A DNA stretch of 64,000 nucleotides from positions 186,001 through 250,000 of the forward strand of contig VFIW01000062.1 of NCBI GenBank assembly GCA_006386115.1, given 5' to 3'. Source of the stretch: Globisporangium splendens (taxonomy: Eukaryota; Oomycota; Peronosporomycetes; Pythiales; Pythiaceae). Of this stretch, positions 9,565-20,669 are shown one piece after another. The notes below the pieces were generated by a model. That model saw only the letters and a program-made list of their open reading frames with translations. It did not search any database and had not been told where the DNA came from. A program made the position numbers and the translations under genes. The stretch's first letter is position 1, and the number at the start of each line of letters is the position of its first letter.

Positions 9565-10479
9565 TTACGAGTCGTAGCACGTGTTGCCGAAGCGCGAGGC
9601 GAGCGAACCCGAGAGCACGTTGTTGAGCACGGACTTGAACACCTTCTGGAGGATGTCGATGAGCGTATTGTAGATGTCGCCCTTCTTGTTGATGATCTCG
9701 ACCGAAAAGTTGAGCAGCTGCTTGCCGATTTCTGTGATGAGCGGACCTGACGAGTGGAAGTGGATGCCGAGGTTCGTGATCGACTCGAACGAGATGCCCA
9801 GGTCCAGGATCGACGCCTTGGAGAAACGGCGCAGCAGACGCGTCAAAATCGCATCGAACTTGTTCGTGAGCGCGGCGATCAGGATGTCGCTCACAGTCAC
9901 GTCCTTGCACACCGAGGTCGCCACACCGGCGCCACACGCGAGCAAGTCCAACTGGGCGTTGACCGCGACCGCAGGCTTGACGACCGAGAGATCCAAGTCA
10001 ATGTCGATGACCGAAGGAGGACACTGCGCCGGGTTCAGGATGTTCGTCCAGCAGATCTCATACCACTTGTGGTTGAGCTGTTGGATCTGGAGACGGATGG
10101 TCGCGTCCACGATGATGGAGCCGTTGATGTTGGCGTTGATGGCCACCGCGTTGGCAGCCGTCACGCTCAGGTGACCTGGCACGATGTTGACGAGACCCGT
10201 GACGTTGAGCTGCTGGATAATCGGCGTGAGCTCAAAGTCGATGCCGAGCACCGAGAACGGCACGACGGACACGGCCGAGTTGTTGACGAGAATCGACTGC
10301 GGGATGTTCTTCTTCAAGAGCCCCGTGTTGATCGCGATGTCGATCACGGCGTTGAGCGAGTTGATGTCCGTCGCCTTGGTGGAGAAGTTGAGCGCCTGGC
10401 AAGGAGGCTTCGTGGTCTGCGCCTGAGCGCCAAAGACCGCGCAGAGCGCCGCGGCTGCGTAGAAGAAGAACTTGGTCAT
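9565..10479 (-). CDS. secreted protein of unknown function, paralogue A
   Basis: Single exon, 304 residues, ATG at 10479 (MTKFFFYAAAALCAVFGAQA signal peptide, probable cleavage near residue 20). The mature protein has about six cysteines (an N-terminal PPC, an ICW plus QCPP pair, a C-GAGVATSVC pair, and one near the C-terminus in TCYD). It alternates polar and hydrophobic residues, suggesting long beta strands followed by amphipathic helices. Two paralogues lie at 52599-53549 and 56718-57632 with the same cysteine plan and the same IDI/QQLxxKWYxICW blocks. Several NxS/T sites suggest glycosylation. I do not recognise the family; a lipid-binding tubular fold is only a guess. It is probably exported to the cell surface or apoplast. 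Confidence 0.8.
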   Translation of the reverse strand: MTKFFFYAAAALCAVFGAQAQTTKPPCQALNFSTKATDINSLNAVIDIAINTGLLKKNIPQSILVNNSAVSVVPFSVLGIDFELTPIIQQLNVTGLVNIVPGHLSVTAANAVAINANINGSIIVDATIRLQIQQLNHKWYEICWTNILNPAQCPPSVIDIDLDLSVVKPAVAVNAQLDLLACGAGVATSVCKDVTVSDILIAALTNKFDAILTRLLRRFSKASILDLGISFESITNLGIHFHSSGPLITEIGKQLLNFSVEIINKKGDIYNTLIDILQKVFKSVLNNVLSGSLASRFGNTCYDS

Positions 10480-12265
10480 TGTTAGATGGTGATGAATCCG
10501 GCTTTGTACGACGTGGGCGGACCGAGGGAATTTGGATTATGAGGAGCTAGCTCCTTGCACGCAAACGGCATCAGCTCTCCCACGCTGCATCGGGCGGGAC
10601 CCCTTCCTTCTGTTTGACCGTGGCATTGAAGGAGATGCGCCTGGACTGATTGGGTCACGTCTTTGGAAGTGTTGGGAACCAGAGCATGGCCCGATTCTGT
10701 CTGCATGGGGACTGTCACTTTGCCAGCGTGGAAGCTTTCTTTTTCCTCCCTCCCACTCTCCATCTCCCACCATCACATCATTGCTGCGCATTCTGCCACA
10801 CTTTCCTTGAAAAAACGGCCACATTATCGTAATGCTGAATAGCTTATTTGTTTCAAGAAATGCACACTCAATGAGTTCATGTTTGTGTATTCAACTCGTG
10901 ATTTTTACTATGCTGAGTATCGAGTTTAGAAAGTTGCGTAGTAGAAGGGAATTTGTTTATCCCCTTGCATTTGACCTGAAGACCACTTGCAATTCTTTGT
11001 TGTCGCATTGACATTTCCCAACGAGACCCGACGTTTCCGAAATGGAACGAAGGCAAGCGGCATTACGAAGCTGCTGAGACGGCATTTTACCCGCATGGAC
11101 AACACGTCCAAGGTGGCTAAGACACACTGTCCGACAATGAATTACGTTCACCTGTGTTTTATACGATGTCTCAGCGCTGACTGCGAACCAGTGTGCGCTG
11201 CTTGGTTGTAGCTCAAAGTGAACGATTGCTAGGACACGTTTCCGCGAACGCACTGCCGTTGGTAACGCAACGTGAATCCATGGGGGTCAATGGATGACAC
11301 GTGGTGATAGGGAGTCGATTTCGTGCAAAACGGATCTTCAGTGCTGCAAAAGTGCGCTTCACGAGTGAAGTCAGTCGTGAACCACAAAGTGTGCTTACAG
11401 TACAAAAGGGGACACATTCGATGTTTTGATTGGCATTCCATAATCAACAGCATCGGTTGGACTGCTTAGCTGTTGACTATTCAGCGACTCTGGACATGTA
11501 CAGTACTCGTTTGTCTTGTGGACTAATCGATGCCGCAAGCATGAATAGTACTCGTCCAGCGGTGTGGTGCCTCGCATTATGGAAGCGCCAGATGGATTAA
11601 TTACCCATGGTGTGCACAAGATGGGCTTGAAGTTGCGCTTTTGACTTCAAGAGGAGACCGCATGCTTCAAGTGACAGCGATGACGACGCGCGAGGGAACC
11701 CCGAAATTGAATGAGGTTGTGCCACACTTTTGCGAATAATGAAGGGAGCCACAGGTGCAAATGGAAACCTCTTGAGCTTTGAACCGGAATGGGGAGTGAG
11801 GCTGTTGAAGTTTTCAGTGAGAAGGATGGAAGGAAGAGCGCGGAACTGGCGACAGGAAAGTATCTTCGGAGTCTCAACTGCAACCTTGAGGGAGGGTGAG
11901 GCAGGGCGGTTTTCGAATGGAGCACTTCAACCTTCGGCTTGATGGGAGTTTTGTATGGCCATTGGCGTTGTGTGCCATCATCACTTGCACCAGAAAATGG
12001 ATGGTGGCTCTGGTGATCGTACCGTACGTTATCAGATTCGGGAGGCAAAGTTGCACGAATGTGAAGACAAGGTTCCAAGAATTGTGTCGCGCGAATGTAT
12101 GTTTGTGGAGTGGTTGCTCGAATGCAACGAACTGTTGCACGAACGTGTTCCAAGTGGGATGTCTTGCGAATGTGACCTATTTGCAGGTCGCAGCAGTGAT
12201 CTTTTTCGAAGGTATGCCTTTTTCAAAACAAAAGAAGCCCAAGGCAAGAAGCAAATCAGTCAGTC
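10480..12265. other. long intergenic region, no gene supported
   Basis: About 1.8 kb. The proximal 350 bases, including a pyrimidine-rich stretch near 10738-10805, are probably the promoter of the minus-strand secreted-protein gene. ORFs such as 11647-12153 (minus) have no domain and unlikely composition. A short related motif (GTTGCACGAA/TTGCTCGAATG) recurs between 12050 and 12160, without clear meaning. Confidence 0.4.
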
Positions 12266-13142
12266 ATGACGGGTGGCCAAGTGGCGGCGAGCAACCCCGT
12301 GCGATACGAGATCGCGGACGGCGACTTCTGCGGGTTCCTCAAGGGATTCTGGAAGCGCAATCTCGAGTGGCGCCACTTCGGCGGCAGCTTCAAGCACCTG
12401 CGTTCCACGAACAACGTCGTGTTCATCGAAGAAGACCTCGACGCGGCACACCAGCCCAACACCCAGTACGTGCCTTTGACTACGTATGCAGTGACCATAG
12501 CAGAGATTTTGCGTGTGTATTTGCTGATGCTTCTGCGTGTGTGTGTGTGTATTGTGTCGTGTATAGGTTTCTGAAATGGTCGTTTGGACGCACGCACAAG
12601 AAAGAAGATCTCGTGAGCGCCTACACTATTCAGGTCGGTGTGGATAATTGTGGATACTCTTCCATGGCCACGCTTTCCTACCACGCATTTGTATTTGCTA
12701 TTGGCTATGAACAGTTTATCCCCGATGAGCAGGGGACGTTTATGGAGTGGAGTTTTGAGGGCGTGACGTGCCATGGCGTGTTCAAACCGGAATCTAGCGT
12801 TGCGATCTTCAATTTCTGCCTGCAAGAGTCGATGGTGACGATCACGTACCGCATCCTCGACGCCAACAGTACGTTGTCCCATTGTATTGTTGTTATTGAG
12901 TGCGCATTTGGGCATGTGCTAACGACTCGTTGTCATCGTGTCTGTAGCTATGGCGGTGTGCATTGTGGACGTCGACAGCGAGCACACACCGACGATCCAA
13001 TACGGCAACATGTGCGTGTTTTTTAGTTTTTGTTTTTTTGTTTTTGTTGTCCTAGTTGTCCTAACCCTTCGTCCTAACTTTGATGTTGACATGCAGGTAT
13101 CGCATTGATCCTGCAAAGTACGAAAAGAACATCGACGAGTAG
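12266..13142 (+). CDS. small spliced gene of unknown function
   Basis: Exons 12266-12465, 12567-12868, 12948-13011 and 13097-13142, joined by GT-AG introns (donors GTACGT, GTACGT, GTGCGT). They give 203 residues ending KYEKNIDE. A further in-frame segment, 12634-12714 (81 bp, GTCGGT donor, GAACAG acceptor, pyrimidine-rich), may be a fifth intron. Removing it gives 176 residues and joins AYTIQ to FIPDEQGTFMEW, which reads more naturally. The protein has no signal peptide or membrane helix and looks beta-rich, with conserved-looking patches (FWKRNLEWRHFGG, NNVVFIEED, MEWSFEGVTCHGVF). I do not recognise it; a small beta-barrel is one possibility. Its stop lies 16 bp before the next possible start on the same strand. 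Confidence 0.7.
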
Positions 13143-13158
13143 CGTGGCAGCTGTTTAA

Positions 13159-15983
13159 ATGAATAAATGTAGCGAACTCATCAAATATGAAGGGTCTCGC
13201 AAAGCTGCTCTGCAGACACTAATGGCAATGGCGACACGCCATGTGCTGGTCGGCGGCACATTCGCCTGCGACGACGCGCTCGAACAGCCTCTTGAGCTGC
13301 TGCTACGAGAGGTACGACACTGCAATATCTTCCGCTACTCTGCGCCTTTGTCTCACTATGTTGCTGCTGGAGTCAGGCAGTCGTAGGAGGAGATGGCGTC
13401 GATGTCGAATGGTTGCCCTATGGAAGCGCATCGCAGTTTGCTTCGTGGACGCCGTTGCTGCAGAGAAGCAGTCGCTGCATCGATATGGTCGTCCTGTTGA
13501 TCCGTGTAAGCGATTTGGAGGCAGCGCATCCGGAGCTCGTGAATGGCGCGTCGGTTGTTGCATCGTCGTCAGGTCAATCCACTGCACTCATGTCCTTGGT
13601 GCACGACTTAGAAGCGTACAATGCAACAGCGTCGTTCCCGCCATTGCTGCTTGCCATGTGCCCGTCGCCGCCGAGTCAGGAGCGGCAATGCAGCGCACAA
13701 GAGCACGAATTCGCGCAACGAGTGCAGAGCCTACGAAAGATCATCGTCCAGCCTTCCATGACGTTGACCGAGCTCTTCGCTATTCACAATGATCCAGATA
13801 CGAAGTTTTACGACAGGATCTCCGACAAGCGCAAGCACTCGCCATACTACCCATCGATGCTGAACGTGCTCAGCCTCTCACTATGTCGCCAGATCTGCCG
13901 GTTGATTCGCACGACGAAGAAGAAAGTGATCGTGCTGGACTGCGATAACACGCTATGGGGCGGTGCCGTCGCTGAAGTCGGTGTCCATGGGATCCAACTC
14001 AGCGACGAGTTTCTAGCTCTGCAAAGATTTGTGGTACAGCAGCAGAAGCAAGGCATGCTGCTCTGTTTGTGCAGCAAAAACATCCTCCAGGACGTCGTCG
14101 ACGTGTTTGAACAGCGGAAATCCGACATGGTACTGCGACTTGACGAGCACATTGTGATCTCCAAGGTCAACTGGCAGACCAAATCAGCAAATATCGCCAT
14201 GATCGCGGAAGAACTGTCACTGGGTAAGGCGCTCTATAGTACTTGCGACCTACCACTGGAATGATTTCTAATTACCTGCTTGTATGCTCTCTGTCTGATA
14301 TCAGGGCTGGACTCTTTCATTTTTATCGACGACAACCCCGTCGAATGCAACGAAGTTGCTTCGCAGCTACCCATGGTGGCGGTCATCAACATCCCGCCTA
14401 CATTTTCAGCGCGATTCCTTGACGAACAATGGATTTTCGATGACAAAATCGATAGCGAGCAAGCGTCTAGCGCTAGCTCCACTCGAGAAGATGCGCAACG
14501 CACACAAATGTACCAGCAGAATGTGCAACGAAGCCAACTTTTGCAATCGTCGACGTCACAGAAGACCTTCTTAAGCTCTCTCGGCGTGAAGATCGTCTTT
14601 GAAGATATCATTGTGCCGGCACGACAAGATTCAGAGACTGATAGCAACGAGACTCAGAGTTCTTTCGCGAGAGTGCTGCAACTTCACCAGCGTACAAATC
14701 AGTTCAACATCGCCACTTCGTTTTCGCGGAAACTGACGCACGAGAGCTTAGCAGAGTACATTGCCGGTTCGAGCGAAAAGAACAGGGTCATCTGCTCACA
14801 TGTGACCGATCGATTTGGGCATTATGGGCTGGTGTGCGTGGCTCTTTGCCGTCCTGGTGCGGCAATGAAGACACTCCATGTGGACAGCTTCTTGCTCAGT
14901 TGCCGAGCACTCAATCGAGGTGTGGAGCACGCGATGATCCAGAAGCTTGCCGAGATCGCAGATGCGCTGGGTGCCGAGACAATCGAGTTTTGCTGGGAAC
15001 CAACCGACCGCAACGAGCCTGCGAGGCTGCTGTTTTCGTCTCTCTCCGAGTTTTCTTTCACTGCGACCAAGGGTAATTTCACGAAGCGCGTGGAATCGAA
15101 GGACGATAAACATCGTTTAAGTGCGTCGGCAAAAGGCAAGTGGGAGATTACCACTTCGAAAGCCGCCAGCGTTGCGTTCCTTAAGGTGGAGGAGGCTCGC
15201 CAAGATGCTGTCAAGCAAGCATCACTTACACGGAAGACCACATTGTTGTCCAGTATCGTATCTTTTGCCCGCATGGTCACTCAAGCTCTTTTGAAGCTGG
15301 CGCAGTGTGTGCTTCCGAGGTGGCTTGTGATATTCATTTGTTCTCGGGTGAATACCGGTCAAAGCAAGTTGCAGCATTTGAGGGAACTTGGCCTTCTACG
15401 TCGATCATTCCATGAGCGTCATAGCCTCAATTCTTTCGTTGCGGAACATATCCCTCAAGTCACGGAAGGCATTGCTGACGGGCAAAGCGATGCCGAAGTA
15501 TCTGACGAGCAAGAAGATAGTAAATTTCGCCGCAAAGCGCGTCACCAGACGAAAATGGTGCTCCTGAATCACCTCAATGACGAAAATCCAGACGTGGTTT
15601 GGTCAGCTAACCGACGAGCAGATGCCACCAGCCAGCCTCATGACTTTGATGGAGACAGTGCAATTCCAGTATCATCAGACTCGGATGTTCTCGTGCTTCG
15701 TCGTCAGATTCCGTGTACAACCCCAGCTTGTGCATCTACACTTCAAAAGGAGAGTCAATGCGCTTTTCAGAGATGTCGTTCGTGCTGCTACAAGATCCAA
15801 CGACTGGTATCTCGTGTCCACGGGAAGAACGTGCATGAAAAAGCACGGCAAATGGCTCTTGAAACACTCTTAGAGCAATTTGATCTAGCCATTGACAGCA
15901 AAGTTGGTGACGACGAGCGTAGTATTCACACAGGATCATGTCCTGTACACACAAACGCTAGAAGAATCAAGCAAACTTTATGA
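13159..15983 (+). CDS. FkbH-like HAD phosphatase / acyltransferase-fold protein
   Basis: Exons 13159-13311, 13377-14223 and 14305-15983, with introns of 65 and 81 bp; 892 residues. The start may instead be ATG 13222 or 13228, which has better context (MATRHVLVGGTF). An N-terminal SGNH-like region is followed by a HAD core with VIVLDCDNTLWGGAV (Asp239 and Asp241), VxxxCSKN and FIDDNPVECNEV (about residue 342). Next comes the FkbH C-terminal GNAT-like part (QRTNQFNIAT, DRFGHYGLVCVAL, FLLSCRALNRGVEHAMI, EPTDRNEPARLLF). FkbH proteins load glyceryl units onto carrier proteins in polyketide pathways. No carrier or polyketide synthase gene is nearby. The last 280 residues are an extension with one hydrophobic stretch and a Cys-rich patch, which I cannot assign. 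The gene converges on the next one with 77 bp between stops. Confidence 0.8.
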
Positions 15984-16060
15984 TTTGACTAACAGAGAAA
16001 GAAGAATAGCTTCACTACGCCTCCGATGTACCATTCACCATCTCGCATGCGATTCAGGGT

Positions 16061-19000
16061 TCATTGTTCACTGTCATCAGGGTCAGATTCAACGACATCA
16101 TCATCGCTGTCATCTTCGATGGATCCATGGACTGCACGGTATTCTTCCAGCCACAAAAACGCTTTCAATCGATGGAACGACATTTTGTGGTCCGGGTACT
16201 TTTTGTTCACGCACGCCATGATCAGTTCCAGGTCATTACTCGGTCCCCGCATTTCTTTGTCCGACAGGAAATCACGAATAGGAGTTTCGATTTTGCTGAC
16301 CACTTCCCGAAATGCCGAAACCTGAGCGAGCACTGCAATATGCTGGAAATCTTCCAAAGACACGATGTCTTCGTAACCGTTCATGTCGCAAACTCTGAAA
16401 GCCATTTGCGCCAAATCGTCTGTCTCCACAAAGACAAGCTTCAATAGCACTTCTTTCATTGCGCGCCTGTACTCTTGAAGCAGTTTTCTTCGTAGTCGAC
16501 GCAGCGAGCCCACTTTCACGCGCATTACCTTCTCTACTTCGCTTCTCGCTGGATAATGGACATGCGAACCAGCAACCTGCTTCTTCATCTGCTGCATGAC
16601 GTCATCCACCATTGCTGCCGATATCTGAAAAGTAGAACTCCCTTGCGCAGCCTTCATTCGGTCTCGTACATATTTGGTGATAAAAACTTCATAGCGAAGC
16701 AGCAGCCCTGGATTGCCGTAAGTATGCTCGTTGCGTGCCCAACGCAGCATAAACAGATTATGCGCGTTTCTCACTTCCAACTTGGTCGGCACGATCGCGT
16801 CTGTGTTCATGTGGCGCAGTGCTCTAGCCACATATGAGTAAATATGATCAGTCGAAGCTTCCCGATCTTTGTATCCAGCTTCTTCCACGATATCGAGGTA
16901 TATTGGTGCTGCCATCTCTTTGCTTGTTGTCGATCGCTCACGAGCCAAGTCTGCATACTTTCGCTTCAATTCTCGTTGCTGTGAGTCAACGCCAAACTCA
17001 AACAAGTCTTCTCGAACGGCTTCCTCAAGCGCAGCAATCAACTCCTGGTCGACTTGGTTCTCGATGCTGTCTGTGGTCACCTTGACGCGAGCTTGATTTG
17101 CATGCAACGTATCCCTGGCCAGTACATCTGATCTGTGGAGCACACGCCCAGTCGCAAGCGCTTGCTCACCACTGAAAACAGGGAACGCAGAAGAGTTTGG
17201 TTCGTTTTCCTGGCAAATGTGCGTGAATGGTATGTCGCGTAAACGGATCGGCGCTTCCTTGATTTTGGTTGATTCCCGACTGGATGAAAACTTTTCGACA
17301 TTTTTGGGGAAAAAGCTGCTCAAACAGAATTAGGATCATAAACATGCCGTTAGAACTAGAGCGTGAGCACCATAAGCAACTCGAGTATAGCTTACCTTCG
17401 GAACAAATGCACATGTTCGTTTCTTATCATCTTTGCTTGAATATCCATCGCAGCGTGCAACGACGCTACCATAGGCATGTCTGGTCCAAACAAACCGCGG
17501 GCAACTACAGCTCTATAAATCGTCACTTCCATCACCTCTTCGTGGCCTTGAGCAATCTCTGCAACTTCGTTTAGAGTAGAGGGACGTGCGAGGTAAATTC
17601 GCTTCCACCATGATCTTGATATTCCGATGTCGCGTAGCTTTTGCACCGGAGAAAGCTGTTCACCATCAGCAGCATCCTGAAGGCTGACATCTTCAGCAGA
17701 TTCTATCGAATACGCAAGCTGCGCTAGATGCTTCCACAGAACCAGCGATAATGATGGGTTTTGCAAGAGGTAAAGATCTCCACCGCATACATCTACTGCC
17801 TCCACGAGAACAGATACCAAATCCAGCGAGGAGATTGACCCAGCACTGGCAATATCCATCATCTTTTCCAACGGATATAAGCACGATGGGTCGCTTTTTA
17901 ACCATCTGCAGCGAACAAATTGAAATCAGCATCGCAGGCGTTTAACGAGCAAGAAAGGAAGCCATACCTTTTGTATACGGAGATCTGAGCTTCGATCGAA
18001 TCTGGATAATAGCTCTCTAGATAAACCGCCAGCTAGGAAAAAACAAAAGTGTTACATTGCATCATGCCGACAAAGAAATATGAAGTACGCACATAATTAC
18101 ACACCATTCTCGCAGCATGGGGATCTGTAGGATTCAAATGATAGAAATTCTCCAAATAATCACAGCCATTCTGGATATCACCGACCAGCACCAACAGCTG
18201 CACGTAAAACTCAACAAACTGCGCAGAGTTCGGGCACAAAGATGCAGCACGACGGAGCGAGCTTGCTGCTTCTTGGTAGAGGATATGGACCCCGATGGAG
18301 GTCTTGAACAAATATCGATTTTCAATCAGAGACTCAATACTCTGTGACGGCTGAGACCATTGATTGAATTTGCTTCTGCTGTTCGCGAACGCATCGTCCT
18401 CGTCCTCGTTTTCGCTGCGATTGCCTTCTTCTTCGCTTTCATCAACTTCAAGGTCTTCTTCTCGTTTCAATTTGTCGCGGATTTCGCTCGACTCGATAAA
18501 TAACAGCCAATAGCACAAAATCCCAAAATTCGCCATCAAGCGTGGGTCTTCATGCACATCCAGCTGGATGCACAACGCGTGAGAGAGTTAGATACAAATG
18601 TCGCGGTCATTTCAGAAGTGATTGCAAGGCTCTTTCTTACGCTTTGTATTTCGTCCTTGTAGAGATGGTACGCCTCGTAGAAATCGCCTTGAATGATGTA
18701 GAACATCCACAGCTCCTTCAGCAGCAAACGTTTCTGCACAGTATCATAAAACAGAGACGACGGTTAGTCACATAATATGTGCTCCGCGAGCCTTCGCTCA
18801 AAGTTACTCACGTCCAGTCGGTCTTCTTCGATAGTAGCCTGATAAAACAACAGCAAGTCATCCCGATGTTCTGGATGACGCCGCAAGATCTCAAGACTGG
18901 TCTAAACGTTCCAAAGTTGTGCAAACGTGTCAATCGCTGTAAATTACGAGTAGCCGAATGAAATGACGTGAACGTGTCACTTGCCTGCACGCACAGCGCT

Positions 19001-20538
19001 GGTGCGATTGTGAATCGGTGATATATAACGGACAGAACCTTGGCTGCGCCTGCGAAATCGCGCGCTCCTGTCAGCTGTTAGCAGCACAACAGCAAATATG
19101 GAAAGAGTCAGTCCGTGCTGTTCCTGCAACGGCAGCGTTGTCTGCATTTGGCTAACAGCAAAACGACACACACATACCATTGGAAGCAGATCGTCGAGCG
19201 TGTGGCGCAGCAGAGTAAGCGTCATGAATCGCGTTTCATTTTGCTGGATTCTCCACTGGTTGAACTGGTGGAACCGCGTAGTAAGAACAGCCTGCAGCTG
19301 CTTGTTCTTCGTCTTCCGGACGGGCGGTGCGCTCACCAACAGCGGTGGTGTTGCTGCTGCTGTCTCCATCATTCCGTTTCCATTCGCCACAGCCATTTCT
19401 TCCCGAGTCACTCTTGCAGCTTGCATTGCACTCTCGGGGCTACTATTAGGATAATAACACCTTTTGATTGGACAAAAACGCCAAGCAGCCATGTTCGTCG
19501 TATTTTGCTCCAAAGTTACCCTGATAATAACGAAAATGCATCGTCGTTCTCATTCGCCTTCCTGAGTATGCTTGTCCTCTAACAAAATCGACGCGATCAT
19601 CTTCAATTTCTTCTCCACCTGTCCATTTAACAGCGCTCCAGTCAGTTAAAAATATCTGTGGCGCAGATAGAGCTCTTGTGAACGCACCCGGTTGTGAAAT
19701 TGTAGATTATTGGTGAGCTTTGTCTCGGTGATCTCAAACTGGTTGTGTGAGGCAGCATAGTGCTCCTGGATGGCACTCATGAGCCCGTTGACGAGCGCGT
19801 CGATCTGGGTGAATGTCGCTACAAAAATACAACATATAAAACTGAATACCATGCACGCTGTCCGTCGACTCGTCAGCTTACACAGTCACACAGCACAATA
19901 CGAACCTTCAACAAGATTTTCGACCTGCTCCTCTTGCTCACGTTTGCGTTTCCGAAGATGCTCAAGGTGTTCATGGCAATTCCCCACGTAGTTTGTCGCA
20001 TGCCCGCGGTCTTCTTCCTCATCGCGTTGCTCTGCATATTCTACTCGCTGTGCAGCACTTTCGACCACAAGAAATTGCGAATCGTCTTGCTGTGTCTCGT
20101 AGTCAGCCGTTTGTTCTGCGTCGTTTTCGTATTCGCCCTCATACCCCTGTTCTTCTTGACTAGCACACACTTCGTCCTTTTCATTCTCCTGCTCGTCTTC
20201 CTTATCTCCATCGGTCGCTGATTCTTCCACTCCCGTGAAGTTCAGAGAAAAGTCTTGGCTCTGCTCGCTTTCTTCTTCCACCTGCTCATTCATTCGCACA
20301 CACGCGGATTGATCTCCATCATTCATTCACTTTAAACAGGCAGCACCGCTATCACTAGCAGGTTCGCACGCGCATTGAGGAGGAAGCGGCGCGCACGCAC
20401 CGTCGAGAGCGCCATGCCGTGCTCGTACTCCGCACTGTACGCCATGTCTTCTTGGGACGAGTCCGCACTCATGTTCTGCGAAGTTGCCGTCGGCTCTTTC
20501 TCTGCTGTAGCAGCGCAGCGCGCACCCATGTTGACCAT
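16061..20538 (-). CDS. 12-exon gene, TAF1A-like (RNA polymerase I SL1 subunit) with long extensions
   Basis: Exons, 5' to 3': 20401-20538, 19906-20281, 19688-19818, 19584-19618, 19178-19520, 18985-19074, 18812-18901, 18641-18733, 18105-18563, 17968-18032, 17396-17905, 16061-17315. They total 3585 nt, exactly in frame, giving 1194 residues. All introns are GT-AG except 18902-18984, which is GC-AG (GCAAGT donor). The tiny exon 19584-19618 has a weak GTTAGA donor and is the least certain. Residues 50-170 are Glu/Gln/Asp-rich. The middle is alpha-helical repeat-like. A block near residue 550-600 (FVEFYVQLLVLVGD, LENFYHLNPTDPHA) resembles the TAF1_subA family, whose members act in the SL1 complex at rDNA promoters. 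The C-terminal 420 residues are helical and end in an acidic tail (DDSDDDVVESDPDD). The family call is from remembered pattern, not a search; the exon structure is firmer. Confidence 0.6.
18902..18984 (-). other. GC-AG intron in the TAF1A-like gene
   Basis: On the minus strand the exon ends GTGCAG and is followed by GCAAGT, the usual context of GC donors; the acceptor is CGTTTAG. Removing it keeps phase 0 and joins ALCVQ to TSLEIL. No GT donor nearby keeps the frame. Confidence 0.7.
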
Positions 20539-20669
20539 CACTCCCAACTTCAACTGACGACAAGCGAAGGTAAGAGGGCGTTAGAGGGTGTTAACGCAGG
20601 TAGAAATCTATTGAAAAGAGTTATTTGCTGATGCCAGCACAGTACTTGCAATTCACGACCGAAATCCGA
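20539..20669. promoter_or_regulatory. short divergent promoter
   Basis: Only 92-131 bp separate the ATG of the minus-strand TAF1A-like gene (20538) from the possible starts (20631 or 20670) of the plus-strand ankyrin-like gene. The two genes probably share a bidirectional promoter. No motif was identified with confidence. Confidence 0.5.

Noticed and set aside
9754..10485. 243-codon ORF antisense to secreted paralogue A
   Set aside because: Asp/Arg/Val low-complexity shadow, also seen opposite paralogue B (52524-53696); the sense strand has signal peptide and conserved cysteines.
11647..12153. 168-codon minus ORF
   Set aside because: No domain; IRAT-like repeats come from short DNA repeats; no start context or splice support.
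19760..20221. Hydrophobic 153-codon plus-strand ORF that looks like a membrane protein
   Set aside because: Antisense shadow of the Glu/Gln/Asp-rich exon 2 of the TAF1A-like gene, whose complement is Leu/Phe/Ser-rich.
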